This document shows positions 33,878-45,900 of a stretch of DNA of 64,000 bases, one piece after another. The position numbers were made by a program, and so were the translations under genes. The stretch comes from Curvularia sp. ZM96. Taxonomy: Eukaryota > Ascomycota > Dothideomycetes > Pleosporales > Pleosporaceae. The notes under the pieces were generated by a model that saw only the letters and a list, made by a program, of their open reading frames with translations, was not told the DNA's origin and searched no databases. Position 1 is the stretch's first letter. Every line of letters begins with the position of its first letter. Location of the stretch: the NCBI GenBank assembly GCA_022457065.1, contig JAJGBQ010000007.1:620001-684000 (forward strand), read 5' to 3'.

Positions 33878-35414
33878 GATGTCGATGGGAATGTCGAAAT
33901 GCGGCACACACAGAGGATTGATTGAGTTTTGGTAACACCAGGATGGCGTGAAGGACGTTCGATCAACTGGATGGATTCCAACAACTCGCTACCAGCATGG
34001 AGGGCAGGTCCCTATATTTGCATGGCCGCGTGCGCATCTCTTTTACCCAAACCAATCCCTTCTCCATTGCTCGTCCAGTACCCCGCCAGTCTCAGGGCGT
34101 CCCGGCGGTTAGCATCGTGCGCTTGGACGGCAGACCAGGTTGGCTATCGGGAGGGTCCATCAGGCCATCTTCTTAATATAGCGGCATTGGCGTCGAGTTT
34201 GGACGGCTTGGGAGCCGTAAGCTGCGCGGATTGGCAGGGCGTAATGGGTCGTGGGCGCGTAACGTGGTGGATAGAGGCGACGGTGCAGCGAAGCTAGGGC
34301 AAACTCGCACATGATTGGCCAAAACCCTGGCCTCAACCGCCCGGCTAGCAATGTCGCCGCCCTCTCTTGTTTCAGGGATGCCAGCCAGCAGCAACTCTCC
34401 CTTCTCAACGATAGGGCCAAAGTGTGACGACGGCCCTCGAGTGCAGTCGGTGAAGCCGTAGCATGGGAAAGATATTTTTGCCCTGCGTCCTGGTTTGAGT
34501 CGTCCTCAGCTTGTCATGATCTTAGAGCGCGCTACTACTTGGACAATGCTGTGGGGACGACTCATGCAAACATGCGAAAAGTCCTGTGGTTTGCTATAGA
34601 CAAGGTTGCTATCCGCCGTGCTAAGAGCTACTGATTGACAACGTGCATTCTGTATTCGATGAGGCCTTGGTGCACAGGTATTTCCGGTCACTCGCCATTC
34701 GCATGCTGGAGCGGCGATCTTTTCAGAGATGACGGAGAAAAACGAAAGGGGACGTTTCGGGGTCGTCCAGACAAAAGCAGCGCATTGGATGGCTGAAGTA
34801 TTAAGGTCGTGGTGTTGATTGGTAGTCCGACATCCAGAGGTTGTCGGAAGTCACGTGCACAATGTCATGTGCTTGCTGTTTGACATACCTTAAACCTAAC
34901 ATGAGAGAAAATAAGGGCAGAAAAGGCATCAAGGTTAACTAGGTCTTGGAATCAGCTGCGAAAGGCGCGGAGCCATATAGATCTTGGAAATCCATTGCCT
35001 AGGTCTTAACCTTTCACCTGTCTATGGTTGTGTTCTCTGGAGTGGTGTCGAGATGATACCTGAAATAAGTTTTTCAGCAGACCATAAGCTTGCATTTAGG
35101 TGAATGGAGGACAAATGCGTCAACTGGTAAGAAGTTCACAACAGAGAAACTGGAAATGGGCAGATTCAAGGTAGGGCGTCGCTTGGAGAGGTCATCAAGG
35201 GTCATCGTGACTTCCTCGCACCTCTGGCGGAAAGCACGAAAAGAACAGCAACTCTGCAAGCTTCCGAATCCCTCATCTCTGCCACTTACCTCCTGGCCCG
35301 TCAGCACCACCCCATTCTTTACGTCTTGAGGCTTTTGTTGCCAGCGTGCCCTCATTATCCGTTGCATCTCGTCTTTCACGTGCATGCCATTTGACATTCG
35401 CCACCTTTACTGCC
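33878..35414. other. 1.5-kb intergenic region
   Basis: Divergent upstream regions of two genes. Frames of 60-120 residues occur on both strands but lack ATG context, domains or splice support. TCACGTG occurs near 34852. Confidence 0.5.
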
Positions 35415-38400
35415 ATGGCCGATCAGGCTACCAGAGGAAAACAGCCTGCGAAGGAGAGAAGGCCTTCACGTCTTCGTCACGAAATTCGACCGGACTCGAC
35501 GGATGACAATAGAGACAGCCAGGGCGATATTGTCCAAGCGCCTCACAGCGACACGATCGTGTTCGACACGCAGCTTGACACCTACAATCATGCCATTGAA
35601 CACATGGATAGCAAAGACCCCAAACACGACTTTGCTGATCCACCCTTGAGTCCAAACTCTCGAGTCACTCTGGAACGCTTCGTAGCGACTAAGAAGACCA
35701 GCATACCTGTATCTGATACCATCACGGTCAAGCCTTTCAGCAAAGAGCTTGTCGAACTCGGTGGTGGGTTGGCTCTGCCTCCAAAATCGTTTTCCTATGG
35801 ACGAGCTGTACGGACAGCCAGTGAGACGAGTGCAAAGACAGGACCCGTTGAGCCTCAACCTACAGTCCATACTACCTCACCATCGTCAAAAAACCAAGAA
35901 AGGGGCGACCAAGAAATTCATGGTAAGGCGAAAGCTAGCTTTTCTTTATATAACTGACTAAAGATTGAATAGCCGGCGTTGCCCTTGCTACAACGGCACA
36001 TCGTGCATCGCCAGAAGTCCCAGTCAACGTACCACATGCGCGGAAGGTCACACATGAAAAAGAGCCGAATTTCTCAATTTCACCGGCTCAGTCCCTAGCT
36101 GCTGATGACTATCCGAAGCCAACTAGTCACCCATGGTGAGGATCCTTAGCATTCGATGAAGTATTTCACTGACAAAGTCAGCTCCTTACAGTCCAAGACA
36201 ACACCTCTCTTTCCGCTTCCGACGCAAGCCTCCTCCAAACGCAAAAACGAGACAAAAAAGGGCACTGGTTTCGGAAAGTATAGAAAAAGTAGGAAAACTT
36301 CGCCGAACCAACAGCATGTCAGGCCATGGCCTCCTCGAGGGAATGACGCTTCTAACGACGCTCAACCCCTTACCGACGTCCATCCTGTCAAACTTGAGAA
36401 ACGCGATGACCAGCCCAAAGACCTCACTAGGGATGATGCGATGTTGCCAGTCGCTAGTCATGACTCTAGCAAACCCACCGCAGGCTACCAAGTTCACAAA
36501 CTCAATGTGCAGAACGCCATCAAAGCAGAGCATGGGACAGAAGCATACAGTGCAACAGAAGAGGTGTCGCATAAAACATCTCCGAGGACCCTAGATACCT
36601 TAGCGCCACAACCAGTATCAGCGTCTTCCTTGCCACCAGCACCTGCTGCCAATAGACAGTGTTCTGTTACCAATTTGGGGCAAGAAGACTTGAAAGAAGA
36701 TCATGAAGAGGCCAGCAGATGTAGCCATGAGAGTGACAAGTCCAACAATCAAGCCATGATCCCGCCTTCCGAGTCTCGTAATGATCCTTTGCTATGCACC
36801 AGTGGATCAGGAGACGATTTACGTATACCTCAGCCTCCGTTCTGCGTAGATGGAAACCCACAACCACCTACTGCGCCACTCATTGCGTCTCCGGAAGTAC
36901 TGCATCGAATGTCTAACCGAGGAGTCCCGAGTCGCATAGTTAAGCCGCGAATGAAATCGCGCACAGACAGCAAACCTACATCGAATGGACATCAAGGAGC
37001 ATCCATGCCACCTGTTGTCGACCGCGCGTTGAAGAACCTGGAAATGGCGTTTTTGGCAGAGAGTTTTCGAAAGACCCATGAGCATAGTACTGAATTGGAG
37101 CATGCCGCGGAGAAAGCTACTCTACATCTTCAGACAATCGATTTCCAAAAAGAGATGATCGCGGACTTAAGGAAACAACGAGATGAACTGAACATTTCCT
37201 TCGACAGCATCACCAGAAAAGCCAAGACTAACCAAAAGTTCCTTGAGGGATTCCAAAAGGATTACGAAAAGTTGAAGAGGTTGACCACAACCTTTCAAGA
37301 AGACAACAAAAAGATCTTACAAGCGAAGATAGCTGAAGTCGAAGAAGAAAAGCATACCCTCAGACGCGAACTTGAGATGGCCACCGGCAAACTTGCCGAG
37401 AGCCAGAGAAAAGTTAGGGCGGTGGCCGACGAGCTATATGCGAAGTTGGCAATAACCCTTTCAGAAAACGAGAGCTTGACCAATAGACTGAATGGGCTGG
37501 AAGAAGCGTACAAAAGTGAAAAGAAGAAGCGCGAAGATGCTGAAAGTGAACTGTTGAATGAAGTTCATGATCTGCAACGCCAGTTCAGCAACACTTCAAA
37601 TACTCTTGTCAACAAACTGGAGCAGTTCCATACTTCAGTCGAGAATACCGTTATAAGCAATCACCAAGACACCAACATCCAACAGTGTCTTGACATACTG
37701 AACAGCTTGAAAACGGCACCTCTCGTAAAAGTACAAGATGTTCGCAAGGCAGAGGAAATGTTGTGCTTCGTGCGAACACGGTACGTGATATCTCAGAATA
37801 GAAAAAAACAAAAACAAAGAACTAACAGGTCAAAAAGTGTTGAATCAGGCCTAGAAGACCTTCGCAAGGCAATCGCGTCTAGCGGTTCGTCCAATGCGGA
37901 TCTTCATGCATCAATCAACGAGCAGCTACAGGATTTGCGTACCAACGTGATGAGATACGAACAACTCGCTACAGAGAACTGCAGGATCAAAGAAACAAAC
38001 TTTGCTCTCACGCAGCAATTGGAAGCTCAAAGGCAGGAATGTGCTCACCTCAATGAGAAGGTGGAGCATCTAAAACAGGTTGAGATTGATCTGAAGGACC
38101 GATCTAGCAAACTAGAGCGCGATTTGGGTAGCATGAAAACTGCAACTCACTCTTCTAGATTGGAGATGTCGGCAGTTGAGCAGATGAACAATGACCTGCG
38201 TCAGCAGCTCAAACAGGTGGAAAATGAATTGGTGGCAACCAAGGCGAAGGCTGATGGTGCAGAAGAATCGCGGAAAAATCTGGAAATGCAAGCAGCTGAG
38301 TACAAGGTAGCATCTATGGTTCTTGGATGGAAGCACTATTTTGACAAATAGCAGACACGTTACGAGGCTACGACGAAGGAACAAATGACTGAGGTAAGAG

Positions 38401-40415
38401 AAACGCATTCTTGGTAACAACACCTCTGACCTATCCGGTAGAAGCGAAATGCTGCCACAACCTGCGAGAAGCTTTCAGAAGAGTTCAAACTTAAGCTGAG
38501 TGAAAAGCAACAGGAACTTCAAAGCGAAATCTGTCGATTCAAGGTCGACCTTCAAGAAAAAGAGGCGGCGTACCAGAAGTTGAGCGAAGACCTAAGCATA
38601 GCGAACGCACACCTCGACAAGCTTAGGCAGAGAGCCGATGGCCAAGAAGATGCAAACAACAAACTGAAAGCCTATATATCCCAGCAGGAGACTGCTATGA
38701 AGGTCATGCGCCAGGAAGCAGATGAGAGCGCCTCTCAAAAGCAACAAGAGGCTCAGAGAATGCTTGAGTTAGTGCAGAACAAGGTCTCATTGTTGGAAAA
38801 CGAAAAGCACACCCTGCTCTCTGAGCTTTCTCGAGCTCGTGAGGACGAACACAAGATGAAAAGAGTTGAGGAAGCCGTCTCTGCAGAAAACGACCGCCTG
38901 AATCAAGAAATTCGGAACATGCGTTCGGTAATTGACGCGAAAGACGCGGAGATTGCGCAAATACGCAGCGAGTGCGTCAATGAGCATCAAAAGGTCATAG
39001 AACAATATCGCAATGATGTTGAAAACTACAAGTGTCGCTTAGCTGAAACAAGCACCTCACTTAAAGAAGCGGAAGCGAATGCCAAGCTACTGGAAGACCA
39101 TTATCAAGCCAGAATTGTAGCGGACCAAAAGATTGCTGAGTCCAGGTTACTCGAACTCGAAAAAGAATGCCGCAATGCACTTGTTCCGATCGAACGGCAG
39201 GGCAATCATGAAACAAGGCCGAGCCCGTCCACATCACAATCTGGTCAGAGACTTCCTACTGCCAAAGGGCGAAAGAGGGTGGAGCGGGATAACCGATCGA
39301 TAATTGAAGCCACCCAGGAGCAAGATCATAGCCTTGACCTTCCGACACTTCCACATACCGAGGATTCGCAACCCCAATCTGAGGACCAGGATTTGTTTGC
39401 GGCCTTTATCGATGATGTTGACAATTCCCTACAAGGCAGAGCAAACGGTGAGTCGATGGCCAATCATGGATATAGCTCAGTTCGCACATTTCAGGACCTA
39501 GACGCTTTGCCGTTCTCGCAAGCCTTTTTCACGGAGAAGCACGTCGAAGCTGCAACAAAAGAACCTCCAAATCGAGACCTGAGCTCTTCTGGATTCAGTA
39601 GCGTGACATCGGATGAGCTCGCCCGTATGCAGAAAGAAGTGGAGTTTACCTTGACGTCCAGGTCTCATGGCCGAAACATCGGCTCACGCGATAATGAGAA
39701 GGCAGGAGTTTCTCATATAGACAATGTCTCCGTGACGAGTTCCCACTCATCCCAATCAAAGGGACGACCCAGGTCGCAAGCCAACACATCATCTCGGATG
39801 ATGCCCTCTCGTGGCAGTGCCTTTAAAGAAATCCAGCCACCATGTCAGCCTCAGGTCATTCAAATCAAGCCTCCTAGTCAGCACGAGGAGCTTGATAGCA
39901 TCCTTCAAAAGCTCAATAGCAGCGTCTCTCCAGACAAACGGAAGCTTTCCGCTAGTCAGACTGATAATGACTTGACTTCGAAAAGGCAGTGTGGAACGTC
40001 CTTTTCGCAACCTGCATTTTCTTCTTCTGGTCTTCGGAGGCGATCTCCGCGTTTGTCTAGACAACGCGTTGGTGGCTCAGGTCTGTCCGAGAGTGACACG
40101 TCGCATACGAAAGGCGACCTCTCAAAAGCGTCCCATCCGAGGTCTCAAGGACGGTCCTCAGAAATTCAACGCGACAGTTCCAACTACATGTCCTCGGATA
40201 AGACGCACCTCTCCCGTCAGCAACCTTCGCACACGTACACTACGCCCTCCAAACGCCACTCTTCTCGGATCACACGTAATCAGAGTGAGTGCATCTTATA
40301 ACAATAGGTACTGTTGCGCGACAGACACTAACTCCAGATCGTAGGCAGAAACGGCACTGCGTTTGAAGATGAATTCAACGACCGGTTCAACGAGGAGCTG
40401 CAAGGATTGCATTAA
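35415..40415 (+). CDS. Giant coiled-coil protein, possibly a meiotic chromosome-axis or synaptonemal protein
   Basis: Proposed exons 35415-35922, 35973-36135, 36182-37780, 37829-38306, 38352-38393, 38442-40284 and 40345-40415 give 1567 residues; all phases agree. The N-terminal ~500 residues are polar and disordered. A long, almost continuous heptad-rich region follows (about 510-1130), with Glu/Lys/Gln/Leu runs such as LEMATGKLAESQRKVR and LQEKEAAYQKLSEDL. The C-terminal ~400 residues are disordered, Ser-rich and basic, with LRRRSPRLSRQRVGG, which could bind DNA. A large central coiled coil flanked by unstructured ends is the design of synaptonemal transverse-filament proteins (ZIP1, SYCP1, Sme4), and the size fits. 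Spindle-pole, golgin or kinetochore coiled coils are equally possible. Intron 37781-37828 is 48 nt and in frame. The function is inference. Confidence 0.82.
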
Positions 40416-41199
40416 CTGCTCGAGAGGTCATCTTCTCGAGCTCTTCTTCGAGCTGCGAACCTCTGCGATCTTCACCTGGCCACTAAAACACCCAAAATAA
40501 CTATCAGAGCCGATTGCACGTACAACCTAGTCAAACTCACATAATAACGATGATACGAGGAACCCGAATGGATGTAGTTTAATGTGATGCGACTTCCTGC
40601 CACATTTTAAAGGGAAGAATTTGTTAATATTAAAGGCTACTACTTCTGTAGACGGAATTCTAGAGGAGTGACAGTCTGGTGAGCCCATATTAAGAGGTAT
40701 CGACACATAATATTCGTGCGGACAGGAGAAGCAGGAAGCAAAAATATTCCAAGTAAAGTTCAGTATCGAAAGTAACAGCAAATAAAGATAAAGCCAGCAT
40801 GTGTAGCGAAATGTCTGGACCAAAACATTATGTAGTACGAATATCTCAAGAGATAATGTTTTTCCGCAAATAGTCTCAAGTAATTGTGATGAAGTCTTCC
40901 CATGCAGGCTTATGGAATCCGACACAGCAAGAAAGAATCCTGATTTAGCAATGCAATCCCTCTGACAGTGTAAAATGAACACCGACAATCGACCTTTGGC
41001 GCATATTGTACTGGGCGTCGTAGAAAGTGACGGCTTGTTGGATGTTCTCCGTGGAAGCGAATGGCGGCGACAGAGACCTCAATGAACGCTCATTGGCTGA
41101 GAAGGATGACGCCGCAGAACTTCGGCTTCGCAACGCCAAACCACCCATCTTAGACACCACCACCATTGACGCCGACACGACACATCTTTGCGCGTCGCC
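40416..41199. other. Intergenic region
   Basis: 3' end of the coiled-coil gene and promoter of bL33m. It is AT-rich from 40550 to 40950, and no gene is visible. Confidence 0.5.
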
Positions 41200-41661
41200 A
41201 TGGCGAAAAAAGGTACGTGCAGTATTTGCGCCTTTAGAACAGGCCTGTTGCGGCCGTGCTGCAGTCCCGATAGCCCGTCGACATCCCCCGCGGCTCTCGC
41301 ATGTTTGCATCATATATGTGCTAACAGCAGCGCTCTACAGCAAAGTCCCGTACCATCATGGTGCGCCTTATATCAATGGCCATGACGGGCTACTACCGAA
41401 CCATGCAAAGACCGCGTGCCCACCAGCCGCTGAGTATGCTCAAATACGATCCTATCGGTACAACACCCTCTTTATCGCCCAACTCATTATGCGATTGCGG
41501 CCTCGCCTTTTCCCCAGAAAATACCTATGTTCAGTCCCAAGAGTACATCAGGGATTTAATGGAAGATGCTTTCAGGGCAGTGCGATTTGTGGACAGTGGC
41601 TGATTAGTTGGCAGTGCGGAAACAAGTACTTTTCCTCGAAGCGAAACGCGGCAAGAAATAG
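41200..41661 (+). CDS. MRPL39: Mitochondrial large-subunit ribosomal protein bL33m
   Basis: Exons 41200-41212, 41341-41457 and 41615-41661 give 58 residues, the normal length of L33. It is a structural protein of the mitochondrial 54S ribosomal subunit. The first exon encodes only MAKK and one base. Exon 2 gives AKSRTIMVRLISMAMTGYYR and then SMLKYDPI, the diagnostic L33 core. Exon 3 gives VRKQVLFLEAKRGKK and the stop, matching the family's C-terminal strand. Phases (1 and 1) agree at both introns, of 128 and 157 nt. The zinc-binding cysteines of some bacterial L33 are absent, as usual in mitochondrial forms. A longer overlapping frame of 293 codons is an accident of this region. Confidence 0.93.
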
Positions 41662-42963
41662 GGCACACACCATAAACACGACAAGAGTGCATGTAAAATT
41701 GCTGCCTACAGTTTTTGAGGCACGGGAATGGACTGGTCTCATGCGTGAGATTGTGAGAGGTGGGCAAGGCGGACTACCGGCCTGCACCAGGTGCACGACT
41801 CGGCAACCGCAATATTTTTTGGGTTGTCCAACCCTACACGACGCCGGAGACGGGTCTGCGCATGAACATGCTAGACCTTCGCATGGATTGGCGTTATACA
41901 ATGTATAAGAATATACCAAAAACGACATTTCGGAAATAAGACTCAACTGCTTTCCCATTGAAATTTACGTCTGGGTATGCCCAGCGACTCTCGCGTGCTG
42001 TAATCTCGTCCTGTGTTTTTTTTTCCTCACTATTCTGAGCCTCGTGACAGCGCGATTTCTAGCTACAACGAAATGAAGGTTCCCGACAAAGCGCTAGCTC
42101 TAATTAACTACTTTTATTGTGCCTCGGTTTGTGCCAGTATAATTGAAGAGCTTCAGCGATGGAAACAACATGCGCGGCCGTTATATCGAAGCGCGCGGAC
42201 TTCATACATGTTCTGCTGGACTGTTTGTGATTTTAGGAACTAGACATGGAGCTCGCGAAAATGACTGATACGCTTCATGCGCTTTGAGTGCGCACAGGGT
42301 GCGTTGCTCTATGTCTAATGTGCCAGCCTTATTGGACAATATCCAAGGATTTCCGACTCAAGGATAACTATCATGCTGATTTGCTAGACATACTATATGT
42401 GCTACTTGTGTCTTCGCAAACTTGCCGATTTCGGCGCAACAGTCTCACGGCTACGATTTGGTGTCACTGCTGTCGTATTCACATTCGACTTCAACACTGT
42501 CTTGACTATATGTAACCCTGTCTTCATTCCAAGTATTTATTAGTTTATTTCTAGATCAAAAATGGGAGAAGCTGGATGTATCTTTGCAACTGCGGAGTGG
42601 ATAAGTTGGTTTCTGTTTGGAGGGTAATTGAGGGAAAGACATTGGTAGAATAATAAGAAAACCAACAAATAGGGGGTTTGACAGCCTTTTAGGCGAAGCT
42701 CAGAAAAGAGACCAGGGCTTGTGTCACGAATCAAGCCTTTGTACAAGTATGAACACAGATAGATATTAGAGGCAGAAGCTATGGTCGTTCCATTCATACC
42801 AGAATTAACAAAACAATATCCAGCGAACCTACTAGCTATAATACCCTGTCTCTTGTCCGCGAAAACTAACTACCGAGAGTCTTGATACCAGAAGCTTTAT
42901 ACCGTTCCCACTCAAGATCCATACTCTTAACACCTCCATCATCCACATACAATCCCTTAGAGA
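41662..42963. other. Convergent intergenic region
   Basis: This lies between the stops of bL33m (+) and the AAA ATPase (-). Most of it is AT-rich and stop-rich. On the minus strand 42948-42867 carries a protein-like frame just beyond the ATPase stop (see findings). Confidence 0.45.
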
Positions 42964-45900
42964 TCAGGATGGCCCCGTGCTAGCCGCCGGCGGTGGCGCC
43001 TGTGGCGGATAAGGGCCAACAGGAGCACTCTGCTGCGGCGGCGCCTGAGGCGGCTGCACAGCGTACTGCGCGTACCGCGGGTCGGCCAGCCATGGTTGGT
43101 ATGGCTGAGGTGCCAGGTTTGGTGGCCCAGCAGGATGACCTGGCGGTGGCTGCGGGTACCCCCCTGGATGAGGGTAGTATCCAGGCTGCCATGTACCTGG
43201 GGGATAACCCTGTGCGGGGCCAAATGCCATGGGTTGCGGCTGCTGCTGCGTAGGTGGCTGTGCGGGATCAGGTGACCTTGGACCTGGTGAAACGGCACTG
43301 TGAGTTGAAGGAGTGACTAATGCTTCCTGTGAAATAGCAACGTTCTTTGTCAGAACTGACCCGACATGTGCCGCTTCATGGGCTGGAGGTTTGACAGTCG
43401 AATCAAATGCGTCTGGGCTCGGTGCTTGAGATAACCCATAGGTACTGGGTTGGTGCCGCTGTTCGTTTATTGCTTTGTCTCGGTTCATTTCCTCGTATAT
43501 CTTTGCAATTTTTCGGGTAAAATCCTTTTCCTTTGCTCTGATGTTGACTGACTTTGCCCACATTTCGAAGCCCTTCTTGTCATGGACCTCAGTGAGGTAT
43601 TTCATGAACTCGAGGTAGGCATTTGACACTAGCTGGAGGTCATCAACCTTGAGATGAACCCGACCGCCCGGAATTTCAACTTTTTTGTGGCTTCCACCTT
43701 GAGCACGGAACTCGGCGAGAGCCAATGCGGTATGGCAAGCATTCCGAATCTGACGGCCGTTCCATCTTGCCTCTTCCTGCAACCGAAAATAATTCGCGGC
43801 AAATTCGATGATCTTCTCACGGTCGATTTTTATCTCTCCCTTGCGATCGTTCTGTTCGATCATGTCGAGGTTGAGATTGAAAATACTCAGGGTTGAAGGC
43901 AAATCAAGTTGCGGGTAGTACAGGCTAATGTGGATTCTTGATGCTTTTCTCCTGATTAGTTTTGAAGTTCACATTTATCGTCATTTCATCTTACCGAAAG
44001 CCTCGTCGAAGTCACCTATACGATTGGTGGTCAGGAAAAGGACTCCTGTATAGTATTCGAGGACACGCAGGAAGACTAATGTTCACAAATGAGTAAGCTG
44101 TCGCATAATACGGGAAAATAAGCAAAACTCGGACATACCTGATACAAGACCATTTCTAGTAAAGTCCAGTCTGGATCGCTCGGCTAGGAATACGTCTGCC
44201 TCATCTAGAAGCAGTACGCATCCCCATCGACTAGCTAAATTGAAGGATGTCTCTAGAGCTTTCTCAACCTCACTTGCAGTCGTTCCCAAATCACCTACAC
44301 ACAGAATCGATCAGTCAGTATGCTGAGAAAGCCGCACCAACAGCAATATGTGGACGTACCGCAAGTGATCTGGTACAAAGGTTTTCCGAACATTTGTGCA
44401 ACACCCTCTGTAAATGCGCATCAGTAAATGAAGAAAGCACTCTAATCACTTTCGTATGGAAATGGCTTCTCACCGGCTGTAGTTGTCTTCCCAACTCCAG
44501 GAGCACCATGCAAGAGGATGATTAGACCTTTTCCTATCTTCAAATCAGCCAAGGTTGTCCCATACCACGAGATTGTTCTCACCTTTGCCACTGATGATAT
44601 CGGCCTTCCGTTCTTCTTGGGACTCCTTATCCCGAAAATGCTGTGCGACCAGTGACTTGACCATTCTCTTATGGCCTGGGGGAAGAACGAGTTGGCCGAA
44701 GGCAGAATCACCCTCATCTTCTGCCTCCTGGTCAATGCCATTTCCTTCTTTCGGTTCACTGTTGTTGAGTTTTCCTCCCCCCTCAGCATCTTCGTGTTTT
44801 CCTTTCGTACTTTCCTTGTCCTCGCTGCTCCCACCGTTCCTTCTTTTATGAGATTCGTTTGTAGACCGATTGTCAGGCAAACTTAGGTGGTTGATATCAA
44901 GTTGGGCTGTTTAGGTGGTCGCTGTGTCAGTGATTGGAAGTGCGTGCTCAGAATTTGACTGTACGAGAAAGCAAACGTGATGTGTAAGGGTGCACAAAAT
45001 CCAAGAAACGCAAGACTCACCCCATTTTCGACTTCGCAGGATAAATCCAAATACGCGGTATGACATGATGAGGTAGTCCCCATCAGTCAAGGGGCTTTCC
45101 TGGGCTTTAATATCTGCAAGAGGGCGAGGGTAGATGCTCGGTGGGGGGTCATCGCGGCCCTCTGGCATCAGAGATTGCATGTAGTCCTGATTCCTCTTCT
45201 TCTCTGCGAAACCATCCTTAAAATATATCTCTCCCTGACTTGCACAGCAAGTTGCTGTACAATCGTCGTCTTCAAAGTCAGGTTCCAATGGCATGCTGAT
45301 GATATTTCGCAGCTTCGGCATCCAATCGTCTTCAACTTTTCTGATTTGAACCTCTCTCCCGACAGTATCCTCAACTTCTTCTCTGGGATTGCTTTTAACG
45401 CTGTTCTTCTGAGATTGTTGGAAGTATGAGAAGGCTTCCCGAAAATCGACGACAACATTGCTGTCAACTTCATCACGGGTGTTGAGAGTAACTCCGTTGT
45501 ACCGCATGTGTTTGAACTCTGTCATGTCCATGAATAGTTTACCTCTCTCGATAAACCGTTGCCGCAGTGTCTTTCCGGGTTCTTCGCTGTTTTTGGAAGA
45601 GAGAGCACTAACCTTGTCCTCCGCGAAGCGTAATGGAAACACCTCAAGAGATGTCACGGTCTTCTCGTTGTCAAACCTAGGAATCTTGACTTGCCTAAGC
45701 ATTGGACCGAGAGTCTTCCCGTCAAAATCGATATACACGCAATGTAGGTAAATTGGTGTTTCTTCCTTTGCCTTTGCATCTTTGTCCCACCTAGCACGCC
45801 AGGGAGGGAAAACCTGGTGCCCAGGACTGGTGATACCGACGATGCGGTAAACTTGTCTCAGGGTCTGATCGACGACCTCGTCACCTGGCTTGAAAAGATA

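Noticed and set aside
33929..34297. 122-codon plus-strand frame
   Set aside because: Trp/Ala-rich random-looking composition with no domain; it lies in a promoter region.
41027..41908. 293-codon open frame on the plus strand
   Set aside because: It overlaps the spliced bL33m gene in another frame, shows no domain and mixes intron sequence.
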